Part shown: piece by piece, positions 1 through 8,699 of the stretch | Numbering within the stretch: the stretch's first letter is position 1 | How the letters are laid out: every line of letters starts with the position of its first letter | Assembly: GCA_051004015.1 (NCBI GenBank) | Contig: JBPCKT010000021.1 | Location: 1 to 31,792 of the forward strand | Length of the DNA stretch: 31,792 bases | Source of the DNA: SXOA01 sp051004015 | GTDB taxonomy: Bacteria; Planctomycetota; Planctomycetia; Pirellulales; Pirellulaceae | Reading direction: 5' to 3' | Translations under genes and position numbers: made by a program | Notes under the pieces: generated by a model | Databases searched by the model: none | What the model saw: only the letters and a program-made list of their open reading frames with translations | Told to the model about the DNA's origin: nothing

Positions 1-115
1 TTTCCTTTTGGAGCGAAAGTCCCGCCGCGATTTCAGGGGTTCGGGAGTTTTTGGTGGCGGTGGTTTCTCGAGGGGAAAGCCGCTCGCACAAAAGACCCCC
101 GACCCCGAAGGCCGT

Positions 116-143
116 CCGTGTTTCATCCGTGTTCAATCCGTGG
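116..143. repeat. Short 11-bp tandem repeat after gnd
   Basis: Two near-identical 11-bp units beginning CCGTGTT (116-126 and 127-137) and a partial third (CCGTGG, 138-143) lie just beyond the gnd stop codon. The rest of bases 1-148 shows no gene. No function is evident. Confidence 0.45.
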
Positions 144-148
144 CCCCC

Positions 149-1606
149 TCATGCCTTCGGCGTCTTCCTCAACTCCAGCCACTCGCTATGGAACTTCTGC
201 TCCAGCGGCTTGTCGATGCGCTGGTAGGTGTGGGCTCCAAAATAGTCGCGCTGGGCTTGCAGCAGGTTGGCGGGGAGGCGTTCGCGGCGGTAGCTGTCGT
301 AGTAGGCGAGGGCGGTGCTGAACTCCGGGACGGGGAGCCCCATTTGCGTGGCGGCGACGACGACTTGCCGCCAGGCGGTTTGGGCCTTTTTGGTCGCCTC
401 GCTGAAATAGCGGTGGAGCAGCAGGTTTTCCAGGTTCGGGTGCTCGTCGAATGCCTCCTTGATCCGGTCCAGGAACTGGGCCCGGATGATGCAGCCGCCG
501 CGCCACAGCATGGCGCAGTCGCCGTAGTTGAGGGGCCAGTCGTGCTCCTTCGCGGCCGCCTGAAGCTGCACGAAGCCCTGGGCGTACGAGCAGATTTTGG
601 ACGCGTAGAGGGCCTGCCGCACCGCTTCGACGAACGCCTTTTTGTCGCCGATGGCGGTGCCGGCGGTCTGGGCGGTCGGGCCCGAGAGGATCTTGCTGGC
701 CCGGACGCGGGCGTCCTTGATGGCGCTGATGCAGCGGGCGTAAACCGCCTCGGTCACCATCGTGCTCGGCACGCCGAGGTCGAGGGCGAGCTGGCTCATC
801 CATTTGCCGGTCCCCTTGGCCCCGGCCACGTCCAGGATTTTATCGACCAGGTAGCCTTCGCCTCCTTGGTCGTCGCGGGCGCTGAAGATGTCGCGGCTGA
901 TTTCGATGAGGTAGCTTTGCAGCTCGCCGCGGTTCCAGTCGTCGAAGACGGCGTAGAGCTCGTCGTTGGTGAGGCCGACCGCTTCCTTGAGCATCAGGTA
1001 GGCTTCGCAGATGAGCTGCATGTCGCCGTACTCGATGCCGTTGTGGACCATCTTGACGTAGTGCCCCGCCCCGCGCGGGCCGACCCATTCGCAGCAGGGG
1101 ATGTCGCTAGCCGGGCCGACTTTGGCCGCGATGGCCTGGAAGATGGGCTTCACCAGCGGCCAGGCTTTTTCGCTGCCGCCGGGCATCAGGCTCGGCCCCT
1201 TGAGGGCCCCTTCCTCGCCGCCGGAGACGCCGGTGCCGACGAAGAGCAGCCCCTTGGCCTCCAATTCCTTCGTCCGCCGCTCGGTGTTCGTGTAATGCTC
1301 GTTCCCGCCGTCAATCAGCACGTCCCCCGGCGACATCAGCGGAATGAGCTGGGCCATCAGCTCATCCACCGGCTTTCCCGCCTTGACCATCATCATGATC
1401 TTGCGGGGCGTCTTGACGGCTTTGACCAGCTCTTCGAGAGAGTGGCAGCCGATGAATTTCTTGCCGGCTGTCTTTTCTTTGATGAAGTCGTCCACCTTTT
1501 CCACGGTGCGATTGAAAACAGCGACCGTGTAGCCGCGGCTTTCGACATTGAGCGCCAGATTCTCGCCCATGACGGCGAGACCGATGAGACCGAAGTCGGC
1601 GGACAT
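149..1606 (-). CDS. gnd: 6-phosphogluconate dehydrogenase, decarboxylating
   Basis: Cytosolic oxidative pentose-phosphate enzyme converting 6-phosphogluconate to ribulose 5-phosphate and CO2 with reduction of NAD(P)+. The 485-residue protein is close to the usual length of about 470. The N-terminal Rossmann motif GLAVMG is at residues 9-14. The active-site segment KMVHNGIEYGD has the catalytic Lys185 and Glu192, and the family signature ILDVAGAKGTGKW lies in the all-helical C-terminal domain. It is the last gene of a minus-strand run (kinase, DUF4160, DUF2442, gnd) and starts 20 bp after DUF2442. There is no clear Shine-Dalgarno sequence, so translation may depend on coupling. The start is set by the motif, which needs the ATG at 1606. 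Cofactor preference was not determined. Confidence 0.96.
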   Translation of the reverse strand: MSADFGLIGLAVMGENLALNVESRGYTVAVFNRTVEKVDDFIKEKTAGKKFIGCHSLEELVKAVKTPRKIMMMVKAGKPVDELMAQLIPLMSPGDVLIDGGNEHYTNTERRTKELEAKGLLFVGTGVSGGEEGALKGPSLMPGGSEKAWPLVKPIFQAIAAKVGPASDIPCCEWVGPRGAGHYVKMVHNGIEYGDMQLICEAYLMLKEAVGLTNDELYAVFDDWNRGELQSYLIEISRDIFSARDDQGGEGYLVDKILDVAGAKGTGKWMSQLALDLGVPSTMVTEAVYARCISAIKDARVRASKILSGPTAQTAGTAIGDKKAFVEAVRQALYASKICSYAQGFVQLQAAAKEHDWPLNYGDCAMLWRGGCIIRAQFLDRIKEAFDEHPNLENLLLHRYFSEATKKAQTAWRQVVVAATQMGLPVPEFSTALAYYDSYRRERLPANLLQAQRDYFGAHTYQRIDKPLEQKFHSEWLELRKTPKA

Positions 1607-1626
1607 AGGAGGGTGGAGGTTAGAGG

Positions 1627-1881
1627 TTAGTGGGCGGCGGCTGGAGTTGCGAGAAGCTGATGCAGGAATTCGGGCGCGAAGTCGGCACCGTTCTCCCAGG
1701 TGATGGTGTGAGCTTCAGCATCGAACCGAATCGTTTTGAAATACTCAACATCTTTGAGCGGTGCGAAGACCGGTCCTTCCAAGGATGGCTCCAAGTCAAT
1801 TTCCCCGGCTGAGCCATCATTGAATTCCAGCCAGACGCGATATTGACCGCGATACTGGGCGGCTGTGACGTGCAGGAACAT
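1627..1881 (-). CDS. DUF2442 domain protein
   Basis: An 84-residue protein recognised as DUF2442-like from the pattern of a short beta-rich N-terminus, an LEPSLEGPVFAPLKD segment (residues about 31-45), and the ending in which TITWENGADFAPEFL (about 60-74) matches the family's typical W-x-NGADFAPE-x-L. It has no signal peptide or membrane segment. The ATG at 1881 is preceded by GGAG with about 7-nt spacing, and the stop of the upstream DUF4160 gene falls between that site and the ATG, so the two are probably translationally coupled. DUF2442 and DUF4160 genes commonly occur side by side. They have been suspected of forming toxin-antitoxin-like pairs, but no function follows from this sequence. 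A plus-strand reading across the same bases is a shadow. Confidence 0.88.
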   Translation of the reverse strand: MFLHVTAAQYRGQYRVWLEFNDGSAGEIDLEPSLEGPVFAPLKDVEYFKTIRFDAEAHTITWENGADFAPEFLHQLLATPAAAH

Positions 1882-1884
1882 TGT

Positions 1885-2142
1885 TTACTCCAAAGGAAGG
1901 ATTCGAGCCATCGGTTGGGCGCTAACTGCATTCTGCCAGTTTGCTCGCAGTTCGGGCAGATGTTGCTGGTACCAGTCGAGGACCGCATTCAGGGCGCGGC
2001 GAGGAAACTTTCCTTCGACGACCCCCGTTTCAATTTCCACCGTAATCTCATATTTACCGTACTCCGCATGGAAATGCGGCGGAGCATGGTCACGGTAGTA
2101 CATGCGAATCACAATGCCCAGGAAACGGCTGATTTCGGGCAT
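1885..2142 (-). CDS. DUF4160 domain protein
   Basis: An 85-residue protein with the hallmark DUF4160 beginning: MPEISRFLGIVIRMYYRDH followed by the PPHFHAEYG segment (residues 20-30). The latter resembles the conserved P-P-H-F-H-A motif of this family. A helical C-terminal part follows, ending in the ALNAVLDWYQQHLPEL region typical of the family. A good Shine-Dalgarno sequence (GGAGGAA) precedes the ATG at 2142. It begins 17 bp after the kinase stop codon and ends 3 bp before the DUF2442 start, so it is probably cotranscribed with both. The biochemical role is unknown. The conserved histidines suggest a binding or catalytic site, which is inference only. Confidence 0.88.
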   Translation of the reverse strand: MPEISRFLGIVIRMYYRDHAPPHFHAEYGKYEITVEIETGVVEGKFPRRALNAVLDWYQQHLPELRANWQNAVSAQPMARILPLE

Positions 2143-2159
2143 GGCGTTCCTCCATTTTA

Positions 2160-3245
2160 CTACCGTTGAATGCGAGCTGACCCGCCCTTCGCAAAGTCTT
2201 TGACCTGCTGCAAACTCGCCATCGTCGTATCGCCCGGGAACGTGGTCAGTAGCGCCCCATGTGCCCAGCCGAGTCGCAGGGCTTCCTCCGGCGCTGCTCC
2301 GCTGAGCAGTCCATAAAAGAACCCAGCCGCAAATCCATCCCCGCCGCCGACGCGGTCGAGGACGCCGAGTTCGCAGGTGGGGGCCTGATAGGTCTTGCCT
2401 TCGATCCAGCAGACGGCGCTCCAGTCGTGCTTGTTGGTTGTGTGGACTTCGCGGAGCGTGGTGGCCACGATCTTGATGTTGGGAAGTTGCTTGGCGACGG
2501 CGTCCATCATGGCCAGAAATGCGCTCGGGTCAATTTTTGATTTCGACTCGACTTCCGGCCCTTTCAGCCCGAGTCCCTTTTGCAGGTCCTCTTCGTTGCC
2601 GACGAGCACGTCCACGTTGGCGACAATCCGCCGCATGGTGTCCTGGGCCTTTTCCAAGCCGCCAGAGATTTGCCAGAGCTTGGCCCGGAAGTTGAGGTCC
2701 AGCGAGACGACCGCCCCCGCTGCTTTGGCTGCTTGCATCCCTTCGATGATCAGGTCCGGCGTGGTTGACGAGAGAGCCGCGAAGATGCCTCCGCTGTGGA
2801 ACCAGCGGAGGCCGCCCGCCATAATTTCCTTCCAGTTGAAGTCCCCTTTTTTCAGCTTGGCCGCCGCTTCATTGCAGCGGTTGTAAAAGACGACGGGGGC
2901 CCGGATGCCGTGCCCCTGGTCGCTATAGACCGTGGCCATGTTCGGCCCGGTCACGCCGTCATGCTCGAACCGCTTGTAGAACGGCCGCACCCCCATCGCC
3001 CGGACCCGCTCGGCTATCAGGTCGCCGATGGGGTAATCGACCATCGCCGTGGCGACGCCCGTGGAGAGGCCAAAGCAGTCCGACAGGTTGGCCGCGACGT
3101 TAAACTCCCCGCCGCTGACGTGGATCTGGCACTGCGTCGCCTTGCGAAACGGGATGATCCCGGGATCGAGCCGGTGGACGAGAGCCCCGAGCGAAAGAAA
3201 ATCGAGCCCGCCGGGGGGAAGAATCTTGAGGCCGGTGGTTGCCAT
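2160..3245 (-). CDS. PfkB-family sugar kinase, possibly 2-keto-3-deoxygluconate kinase
   Basis: ATP-dependent cytosolic carbohydrate kinase of the ribokinase/PfkB fold, 361 residues. The sugar-binding glycine motif GGEFNVAANLSDCFG is in the N-terminal third. The second PfkB signature DRVGGGDGFAAGFF is at residues 297-310, with Asp303 as the expected catalytic base. This signature normally reads DTxGAGD, so the Arg and the third Gly are small departures. I chose the ATG at 3245 (MATTGLKILPPGG) rather than the longer reading from 3503. The extra 86 residues of the longer form are encoded by the palindromic repeat cluster at 3300-3434 and look non-coding. The family resemblance and the gnd neighbour favour 2-keto-3-deoxygluconate kinase (kdgK), but fructokinase or another sugar specificity is not excluded. 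It is probably the first gene of the operon that ends with gnd. Confidence 0.9.
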   Translation of the reverse strand: MATTGLKILPPGGLDFLSLGALVHRLDPGIIPFRKATQCQIHVSGGEFNVAANLSDCFGLSTGVATAMVDYPIGDLIAERVRAMGVRPFYKRFEHDGVTGPNMATVYSDQGHGIRAPVVFYNRCNEAAAKLKKGDFNWKEIMAGGLRWFHSGGIFAALSSTTPDLIIEGMQAAKAAGAVVSLDLNFRAKLWQISGGLEKAQDTMRRIVANVDVLVGNEEDLQKGLGLKGPEVESKSKIDPSAFLAMMDAVAKQLPNIKIVATTLREVHTTNKHDWSAVCWIEGKTYQAPTCELGVLDRVGGGDGFAAGFFYGLLSGAAPEEALRLGWAHGALLTTFPGDTTMASLQQVKDFAKGGSARIQR

Positions 3246-3299
3246 TGGCTTGCCGCGAGAAGAGAGGAAAAAGCAGCGCTGGAAGAGGCTGATTTTAGT

Positions 3300-3434
3300 G
3301 TCGCCTTTCGCTCCGCGAAAGGCTGCTCTCCCCTGGTTCCCAAGCTCTGCTTGGGAACCCCAGTGTGGAAGCTCCGCTTCCAGAGCGCGAAGCAGAGCTT
3401 CGATGACGTGTGTTCCCAAGCGGAGCTTGGGAAC
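3300..3434. repeat. Cluster of small palindromes (REP-like)
   Basis: Bases 3300-3321 match, base for base, repeat units at 26367-26388 and (inverted) 26457-26478. Four hairpins follow, each with a 3-nt loop: 3335-3359 (11-bp stem, GGTTCCCAAGC arm), 3366-3382 (TGGAAGC arm), about 3388-3402 (CGAAGC arm) and 3413-3434 (GTTCCCAAGC arm). The loops read TCT, TCC, AGA and GGA. The cluster fills most of the gap between the DUF1501 stop and the kinase start and might end transcription or stabilise mRNA. Its spread in the genome points to a mobile REP-type repeat. Confidence 0.85.
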
Positions 3435-3459
3435 AAGTAGACCGCCTGTAGCCCAATTA

Positions 3460-4908
3460 CTACGCCAGAATCTCGCGCACAATCCGTGCCGGCCTGTTAT
3501 CAATCAGCCGTTGCTCCCGGCCGCTGCTGTGGTAGACGAGCTTGGCGGGGTCGAGGCCGAGGAGTTGGAAGATGGTGGCCTGGTAGTCGTTCGGGGTGAC
3601 GACGTTGACCGCCGCCTTGTGGCCGACTTCGTCGGTCTCGCCGTAGGTCATGCCACCCTTGATGCCGCCGCCGGCCAGCCAGATCGAAAAGCCCTGGCCA
3701 TTGTGGTCCCGGCCGACGGTGTCGTTGAGCTCCCCTTCGCAGACCGGCAGCCGGCCGATTTCGCCACCCCAGTGGACGATGGTCGAATCGAGCAGTCCCC
3801 GCTGCTTGAGGTCGACGACCAAAGCCGCGGCCGGCTGGTCGGTGCGGCCGCAGATTCCTGGCAAAGTAGTCTTGATGGAAGTGTGCGTATCCCACGGCTG
3901 GCCGCCGAGGAACATTTGCACGAACCGGACGCCTCGCTCCACCAGGCGGCGGGCGATCAGGCAGCGAGTGCCGTACTCGCGGGTCGGATCCTTATCGAGC
4001 CCATACAGCTTGTGGATGTAAGCCGGCTCCTGCGAGACGTCGAGTGCCTCTTTCGCCGCGGTCTGCATCGCGGCAGCCAGCTCGTAACTGGCGATGCGCG
4101 ATTCCAGGTCGGCTTCCCCCGGATGCTGCGCGGCATGCCGCTTGTTGAGTTCGGCGAGGAAGGAAAGGTTCTGCTGTTGCAACTTGCCGCGAAGCTGGGG
4201 CGGGGCGTCGAGATTGAGAATCCGCGGCTCCTGGGCGCGGAGTACCGTCCCTTGATAAAGCGGCGGCATGAACCCGCTGGACCAGTTGTGCGTGCCATCC
4301 ACCGGATGACCGCCCGGATCGGAGAGGACCATGTACGCCGGCAGACTCTGCGACTCGCTCCCCAGGCCGTACACAATCCAGCTTCCCATCGTCGGCCGGC
4401 CGGTGATGCCCGCCATGCCGCCGTGGAAGAAGCGGATACTGACTTCGTGCCCGTTGTGCCCCGTGTGCATCGACCGGAGGACGCAAATGTCATCCACGAT
4501 TCCGGCGATGTTCGGCAGCAGCTCGGAAACGTCGGTCCCGCACTGACCGTGCTTGCTGAATTTCCACGGTGAGCCGAAGAGCTTTTTGTTAGCTCGATTG
4601 ACGAAGCTATAGATCACATCCCCGCCGTATTCCGTACCGCTCTTCGCGGAAAGCTCCGGTTTGGGATCGAGCAAATCGACATGGCTCGGCCCGCCATGCA
4701 TGAACAGCGAGATCATGGCTTTTGCCTTGGGGGCGAAGTGCGCCGGCTTCGCCCGCAGATCGAGCGACAGGTTCTCCCCGGGCTTGCTCGTCGTTTCGGC
4801 GAGCAGGTTGTCTTCCTTCAGCAGATGAGCGAGGGCAAACGCGCCGATGCCGAAGGCGGAAGAGGCCAGGAATTCGCGGCGGGAGTTAGTCGGCATAAAG
4901 GAACTCAT
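3460..4908 (-). CDS. DUF1501 protein, Tat-exported (first copy)
   Basis: A 482-residue member of DUF1501, a family in the alkaline-phosphatase/sulfatase superfamily that is very abundant in planctomycetes. The substrate is unknown. The N-terminus has a twin-arginine signal (SRREFLASS at residues 9-17, then a hydrophobic stretch), so the folded protein should be exported. The conserved HGGPSHVD motif (71-78) is the expected metal-site region. WDTHTS and the late WGGEIGRLPVCEG and GRDHNGQGF motifs are also family features. The start overlaps the end of the upstream PSD1 gene by 23 bp (11 bp if the second ATG at 4896 is used), which indicates translational coupling. The two proteins are therefore expected to act together, perhaps in processing of polymers outside the cytoplasm. 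That role is inference. Confidence 0.95.
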   Translation of the reverse strand: MSSFMPTNSRREFLASSAFGIGAFALAHLLKEDNLLAETTSKPGENLSLDLRAKPAHFAPKAKAMISLFMHGGPSHVDLLDPKPELSAKSGTEYGGDVIYSFVNRANKKLFGSPWKFSKHGQCGTDVSELLPNIAGIVDDICVLRSMHTGHNGHEVSIRFFHGGMAGITGRPTMGSWIVYGLGSESQSLPAYMVLSDPGGHPVDGTHNWSSGFMPPLYQGTVLRAQEPRILNLDAPPQLRGKLQQQNLSFLAELNKRHAAQHPGEADLESRIASYELAAAMQTAAKEALDVSQEPAYIHKLYGLDKDPTREYGTRCLIARRLVERGVRFVQMFLGGQPWDTHTSIKTTLPGICGRTDQPAAALVVDLKQRGLLDSTIVHWGGEIGRLPVCEGELNDTVGRDHNGQGFSIWLAGGGIKGGMTYGETDEVGHKAAVNVVTPNDYQATIFQLLGLDPAKLVYHSSGREQRLIDNRPARIVREILA

Positions 4909-7900
4909 TGCTGCTTAGGAGTTGCTGGCACAGGCTGGTGAGCGCGGTCAGCTCGTGGTCGGTCTTATCGCCGCTCGCCCGGAGCTGCGCGAGTTGGGCC
5001 AGCATAAACCGGCAGCCGAGCTCGATCTCTTCACTGGTGGCCGGCCGCTCGTAGGCAATTTGCCAGGTATAGGCGACTTGTTGAGAAAGGGACGTGCCGA
5101 GCGGTCCGTGGAAGTCCTTGGCGCTGTTCCAGGCGAGCGGTTCCGTGGAAGCTCCAACCGCAGCAGCGGGTGAGAGTTTCAAGTCGATGTTCCATTCAAA
5201 TGAATCAGAGTTCACATCGCCGCGACAATCGATGACGAAATCGACAGTATCGCCCGGCTGGACTTCCACATTCGCCACGTCGCTCGGGCTCTCGCTATTC
5301 TTCACTTCCCACTGTCCGAGCACACCCGCCCGGCTGGAAATGATCCGCCCTCGCACACCGTCCCCATTGTCCGATCCGTGCTTAAGCTTGCCGCTCACTA
5401 CCAGCGCTCCCGCCTGCGGCGCGACCCAGCGGCGGATGGTCATATGTGTGGCATCACTCCCTGCGTGTCCTCCCGCCACATGATGGATGACCCAGCCGAC
5501 GGTCGGGTCCGGCAGCACCGCGCCTCCCTGCCAGCTTGAACCGGTGAAGTGCGGCAGCAGAGCGAACTGCGAAACTCGCTTCGCCCCTTCGTCATACGCG
5601 CCGTAGCCAAACTGCCAGGAGTCGGCGTGTCTGGCAAACTTTCCTTCCAGCGACTGGGCGATGTCCTTGGCAAAGCCGGCGGGGGTTTCGCTGCGAACTC
5701 GTTGCGCGAACAGGCCGGCTTGCTTGAGGATGAATTCGCTGTTCATCAGCATCAGCGATTGCTGGGCACCGGTGCTCGGGCTGCGGCGTTCGCAATTGAC
5801 CGTCATTACCGGAGCATCGAATGTGGTCAGGAAGGAAACCGGCTTGGTCCGCCGCGTCTGCAAATAGATGCTTCGCCGCGGCTGGTCGTCCTTCACCACG
5901 ACCTGGCCAACGAAATCTTCCTCCACCGCCACCGGCTTGCCGAACAGCGTGCGGTCCAGCTTGCCACTCGCGACGAGAATTCGGTCCCGCAGCGCTTCCG
6001 CATCCAGCCGCCGGATGGGGAAGCGGCTATAGAGGGCATTTTCGATATCGGTGTTCACGGCAGCATCTCGGCGAGACGACTGGCGATAGACCGACGAGAG
6101 CATGATGAGCTTGTGCATCTTCTTCAGGCTCCAGCCGGATGCAGGCAGCTCGCTGGCGAGATAGTCGAGCAGTTCCGGATGGGTCGGACGCGAGCCAAGG
6201 ATGCCGAAGTCGCCGGGAGATTCCACCAGGCCACGGCCAAAGTGATGCAGCCAGATGCGGTTGGCCAAAACGCGGCCCAACAGCGGATGTTCGCCGCTCG
6301 TCAGATGTTTGGCGAAGGCCAGCCGCCGCCCGCTGGTCGGCAGCATCGGGTCTTTTGCCGCAATCTCCAGCCGCTTCCCTTCGGGAGCGAGAATCGTCAG
6401 GTCGCCGGGTTGGATCGCGGCACCTTTCGGTTGACGATAATCCCCCCGGTGGAAGAGCCTGGTTTCGGGAATGGTCCCTTCGACCTCGAAGAGGGCGTTG
6501 ATGGACTCCTCGACCGGTTTTTCCGCCCGCTTCTCTTCAACCTTCTTCAAGTCAGCCTTGAGTTCGTCCGAGAGCTTCATATCATATTGATAGAGGACGC
6601 CCGGAGTGATGTTTGCTTTGGGATGGGCGTCCAGGAGCTTCTTCTGCTCGTCGTTCCGCTTGTCCGCCGGCGTAGTGAACGCCTCCTTGAGCTTCGGCCG
6701 TAGGTCTTCGGGGAATTTCAACAGCTCTTTCTCGAGCGTCTCGTTCACATATTTCGTTTCCTTCTCGCGGTAGGCGGCCATCAGCGTCTGAACTTCGGCT
6801 TCAATGGCCGCGGACTTCGCCCGGTCGGCATCGGTGAAGAGGGACACGAGCCGCTGTCCTGGCCGCCGCCAGTGACTGGTGTCGAGGGCCGGCTCAAAGA
6901 CCGCCCGCAGCCGAAAGTAGTCCTCATGAGGAATCGGATCGTACTTGTGGTCGTGACACTGGGCACAGGCGACGGTCAGGCCGAGGAGCGACGAGCTGAC
7001 AATCTTGATGGTGTCGGCCATCACCATGTTGGCCCCTTCCACCTCACTGGGCTGACCGCTCGCGGTCGGGTCGGCTGCCGTCCGCAAAAAGCCGGTAGCG
7101 GCGAGCTTGTCGATCTGCTCGGGCGTGAGATTATTCCAGGGCCGCGGCGTCAGTTCGTCGCCGGCCAGTTGCTCCAGGATGAACTGATTGAGAGGCTTGT
7201 CGCTGTTGAAGGCCCGAATCACATAGTCGCGATACCGCCAGAGATAAGGACGAACCGTGTCTTCGTTGCCATTCCCCTCGCTATCCGCGTAGCCAGCCAC
7301 GTCGAGCCAATGGCGAGCCCAGCGCTCCCCGTAGTGGGGCGAGGCGAGATACTGGTCGACCATTTTCTCAAACGCTTGCTCGCTGTTGTCGGCGACGAAC
7401 GCCGCAATCTCCGGCTCGCTCGGCGGCAGGCCAGTGAGATCGAGGGCGACGCGGCGGATGAGCATCAGCTTGTCCGCTTCAACGGAAAACTTCAGTCCCT
7501 TCTCGCGGAGCTTGGCGAGAATGAAGTTGTCGATCGGCGTGCGGATGACATCCGCACCAGCCTCCAGCTTTGGCGGCTCGGGGCGGCGGATGGGCTGGAA
7601 CGACCAGAAGGCCCGTTCCTCCGGTGTGATGTCGATACCCGGAGGCAGTTGGTCCGGTTCAGCTCTGCCAGACTGCGCGCCGGCGGCAATCCACCTTTCA
7701 ATCACGGCAATCTTGTCGGCTGGAACCTTCTTTTCCAGCGGTGGCATCTCGCCCGACTTCATTCGCTCGATGAGCTTGCTCTTCGCGGAGTCCCCGGCAA
7801 CGAGTGCCGGACCACTGTCGCCCCCCTTAGCCGCAAACTTCGCCAGCCGCAGGTCGAGGTTCCCTTCCAACTTCTCGCCGCCGCCGTGGCAGTCGAGGCA

Positions 7901-8023
7901 ATACGTCTTGAGGATCGGCCGAACGTACTGCTCGAAGGTGAGCTTGTCCTGGGCCGTCACGGATGATGCCGCGAAAATCGCCGCAAACATGCCAGCACAC
8001 AATATGAGGACGCAAATTTGCAT
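4886..8023 (-). CDS. PSD1 / planctomycete cytochrome C protein with inserted domain (first copy)
   Basis: A 1045-residue exported protein. Residues 1-24 form a signal peptide. A planctomycete cytochrome C domain follows with one haem-binding CLDCH motif (Cys42, Cys45, His46). DUF1549 and DUF1553 domains follow, with typical stretches such as YGERWARHWLDVAGYADS, ACAQCHDHKYDPIPHEDYF and LANRIWLHHFGRGLVESPGDFG. The AQCHDHK segment supplies a second CxxCH motif. Residues about 793-958 are an extra beta-rich domain placed inside DUF1553. The second copy in this window (20757-23492) lacks it. The protein ends with the family's NEFLYAD. The gene overlaps the DUF1501 start, a standard planctomycete pair. 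The enzymatic role is not established; electron transfer or polymer degradation has been suggested for the family. Confidence 0.95.
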   Translation of the reverse strand: MQICVLILCAGMFAAIFAASSVTAQDKLTFEQYVRPILKTYCLDCHGGGEKLEGNLDLRLAKFAAKGGDSGPALVAGDSAKSKLIERMKSGEMPPLEKKVPADKIAVIERWIAAGAQSGRAEPDQLPPGIDITPEERAFWSFQPIRRPEPPKLEAGADVIRTPIDNFILAKLREKGLKFSVEADKLMLIRRVALDLTGLPPSEPEIAAFVADNSEQAFEKMVDQYLASPHYGERWARHWLDVAGYADSEGNGNEDTVRPYLWRYRDYVIRAFNSDKPLNQFILEQLAGDELTPRPWNNLTPEQIDKLAATGFLRTAADPTASGQPSEVEGANMVMADTIKIVSSSLLGLTVACAQCHDHKYDPIPHEDYFRLRAVFEPALDTSHWRRPGQRLVSLFTDADRAKSAAIEAEVQTLMAAYREKETKYVNETLEKELLKFPEDLRPKLKEAFTTPADKRNDEQKKLLDAHPKANITPGVLYQYDMKLSDELKADLKKVEEKRAEKPVEESINALFEVEGTIPETRLFHRGDYRQPKGAAIQPGDLTILAPEGKRLEIAAKDPMLPTSGRRLAFAKHLTSGEHPLLGRVLANRIWLHHFGRGLVESPGDFGILGSRPTHPELLDYLASELPASGWSLKKMHKLIMLSSVYRQSSRRDAAVNTDIENALYSRFPIRRLDAEALRDRILVASGKLDRTLFGKPVAVEEDFVGQVVVKDDQPRRSIYLQTRRTKPVSFLTTFDAPVMTVNCERRSPSTGAQQSLMLMNSEFILKQAGLFAQRVRSETPAGFAKDIAQSLEGKFARHADSWQFGYGAYDEGAKRVSQFALLPHFTGSSWQGGAVLPDPTVGWVIHHVAGGHAGSDATHMTIRRWVAPQAGALVVSGKLKHGSDNGDGVRGRIISSRAGVLGQWEVKNSESPSDVANVEVQPGDTVDFVIDCRGDVNSDSFEWNIDLKLSPAAAVGASTEPLAWNSAKDFHGPLGTSLSQQVAYTWQIAYERPATSEEIELGCRFMLAQLAQLRASGDKTDHELTALTSLCQQLLSSNEFLYAD

Positions 8024-8166
8024 CGCACTTCCAGCGGTTTTGTCGGTGGGATGTACTTGGCGGACTCAAGGTGGGCGAGGCGAGTCCGCATCAGGCAGGT
8101 ACTTATGACTTTATCCCGGTTCGCCGCCCGAGGCAACCCGAATGCGGCCCTGCATGGACGCGCGAC

Positions 8167-8637
8167 TCAAAGTCGCTTGTTCATATGACTCGAAATGCGA
8201 GCATACCCTGACCGTAGATACAGCTCCGCTGCTCCCACGTTCTCGGCAAACACGTTGAGCGCGAGGACCTTGCAGCCCGCGGAGCGAACGGCCTCTTCGA
8301 CCAAGGCGAGTGCTGCCGTCGCAAAGCCGCGGCGGCACCACGGGGGATAGACGGTGATGTTGTAGAGATAGGCCTGTCCCTTCTCGCAGTCGCTGTAAAA
8401 CCAAACGCCGCCGACAGGCTGCTCAGAGGCTGGGGCCATGATCGCCTGGAATTGATGACCCGGCGTGGCCTTGCCAGCGGGAAGTAGCAGTCGATGTTGG
8501 TCGCTGGCAAATCGCTCCGCTTCGTCCATGGAGACATGATCGGCAGCGGAGCGTGCGGCGACGTACGCCGGCAGAATGGCCTCCATGAACTCCGCGTATT
8601 GCACCACCGACATCGGCTCAAGTCGTACCTCGTTCAT
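8167..8637 (-). CDS. GNAT-family N-acetyltransferase
   Basis: A 156-residue cytosolic acetyl-CoA-dependent acetyltransferase. The acetyl-CoA-binding motif A is at residues about 97-110 (VYPPWCRRGFATAAL region, the R-x-x-G-x-A form). It is followed by the ALVEEAVRSAGCKVLALNVFAENVGA segment, whose N-x-x-A and the following Y-x-x-x-GY are typical of motif B. The substrate is unknown; similar proteins acetylate small molecules, protein N-termini or antibiotics. Two close starts are possible, 8637 (used here) and 8649. The GGAAGGG upstream is too near the outer ATG and rather far from the inner one. A 6-bp hairpin (8162-8176) overlaps the stop codon. The gene follows fmt with an 82-bp gap and may be cotranscribed with it. 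Confidence 0.88.
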   Translation of the reverse strand: MNEVRLEPMSVVQYAEFMEAILPAYVAARSAADHVSMDEAERFASDQHRLLLPAGKATPGHQFQAIMAPASEQPVGGVWFYSDCEKGQAYLYNITVYPPWCRRGFATAALALVEEAVRSAGCKVLALNVFAENVGAAELYLRSGYARISSHMNKRL

Positions 8638-8699
8638 CCGCTTTCGCATTCCCTTCCAAATCTTCGTTTCCTTCGTTCCCTTCTGTTCAAAGTCTTCAC

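Noticed and set aside
8..1630. Long plus-strand open frame antisense to gnd
   Set aside because: It is the complement of a gene with clear 6PGDH motifs; its product is Ala/Gly/Arg/Leu-rich and has no domain. High GC makes such shadow frames common.
3246..3503. Longer N-terminus for the PfkB kinase
   Set aside because: The extra 86 residues are translated hairpin repeats; the conserved start of the kinase fits the ATG at 3245.
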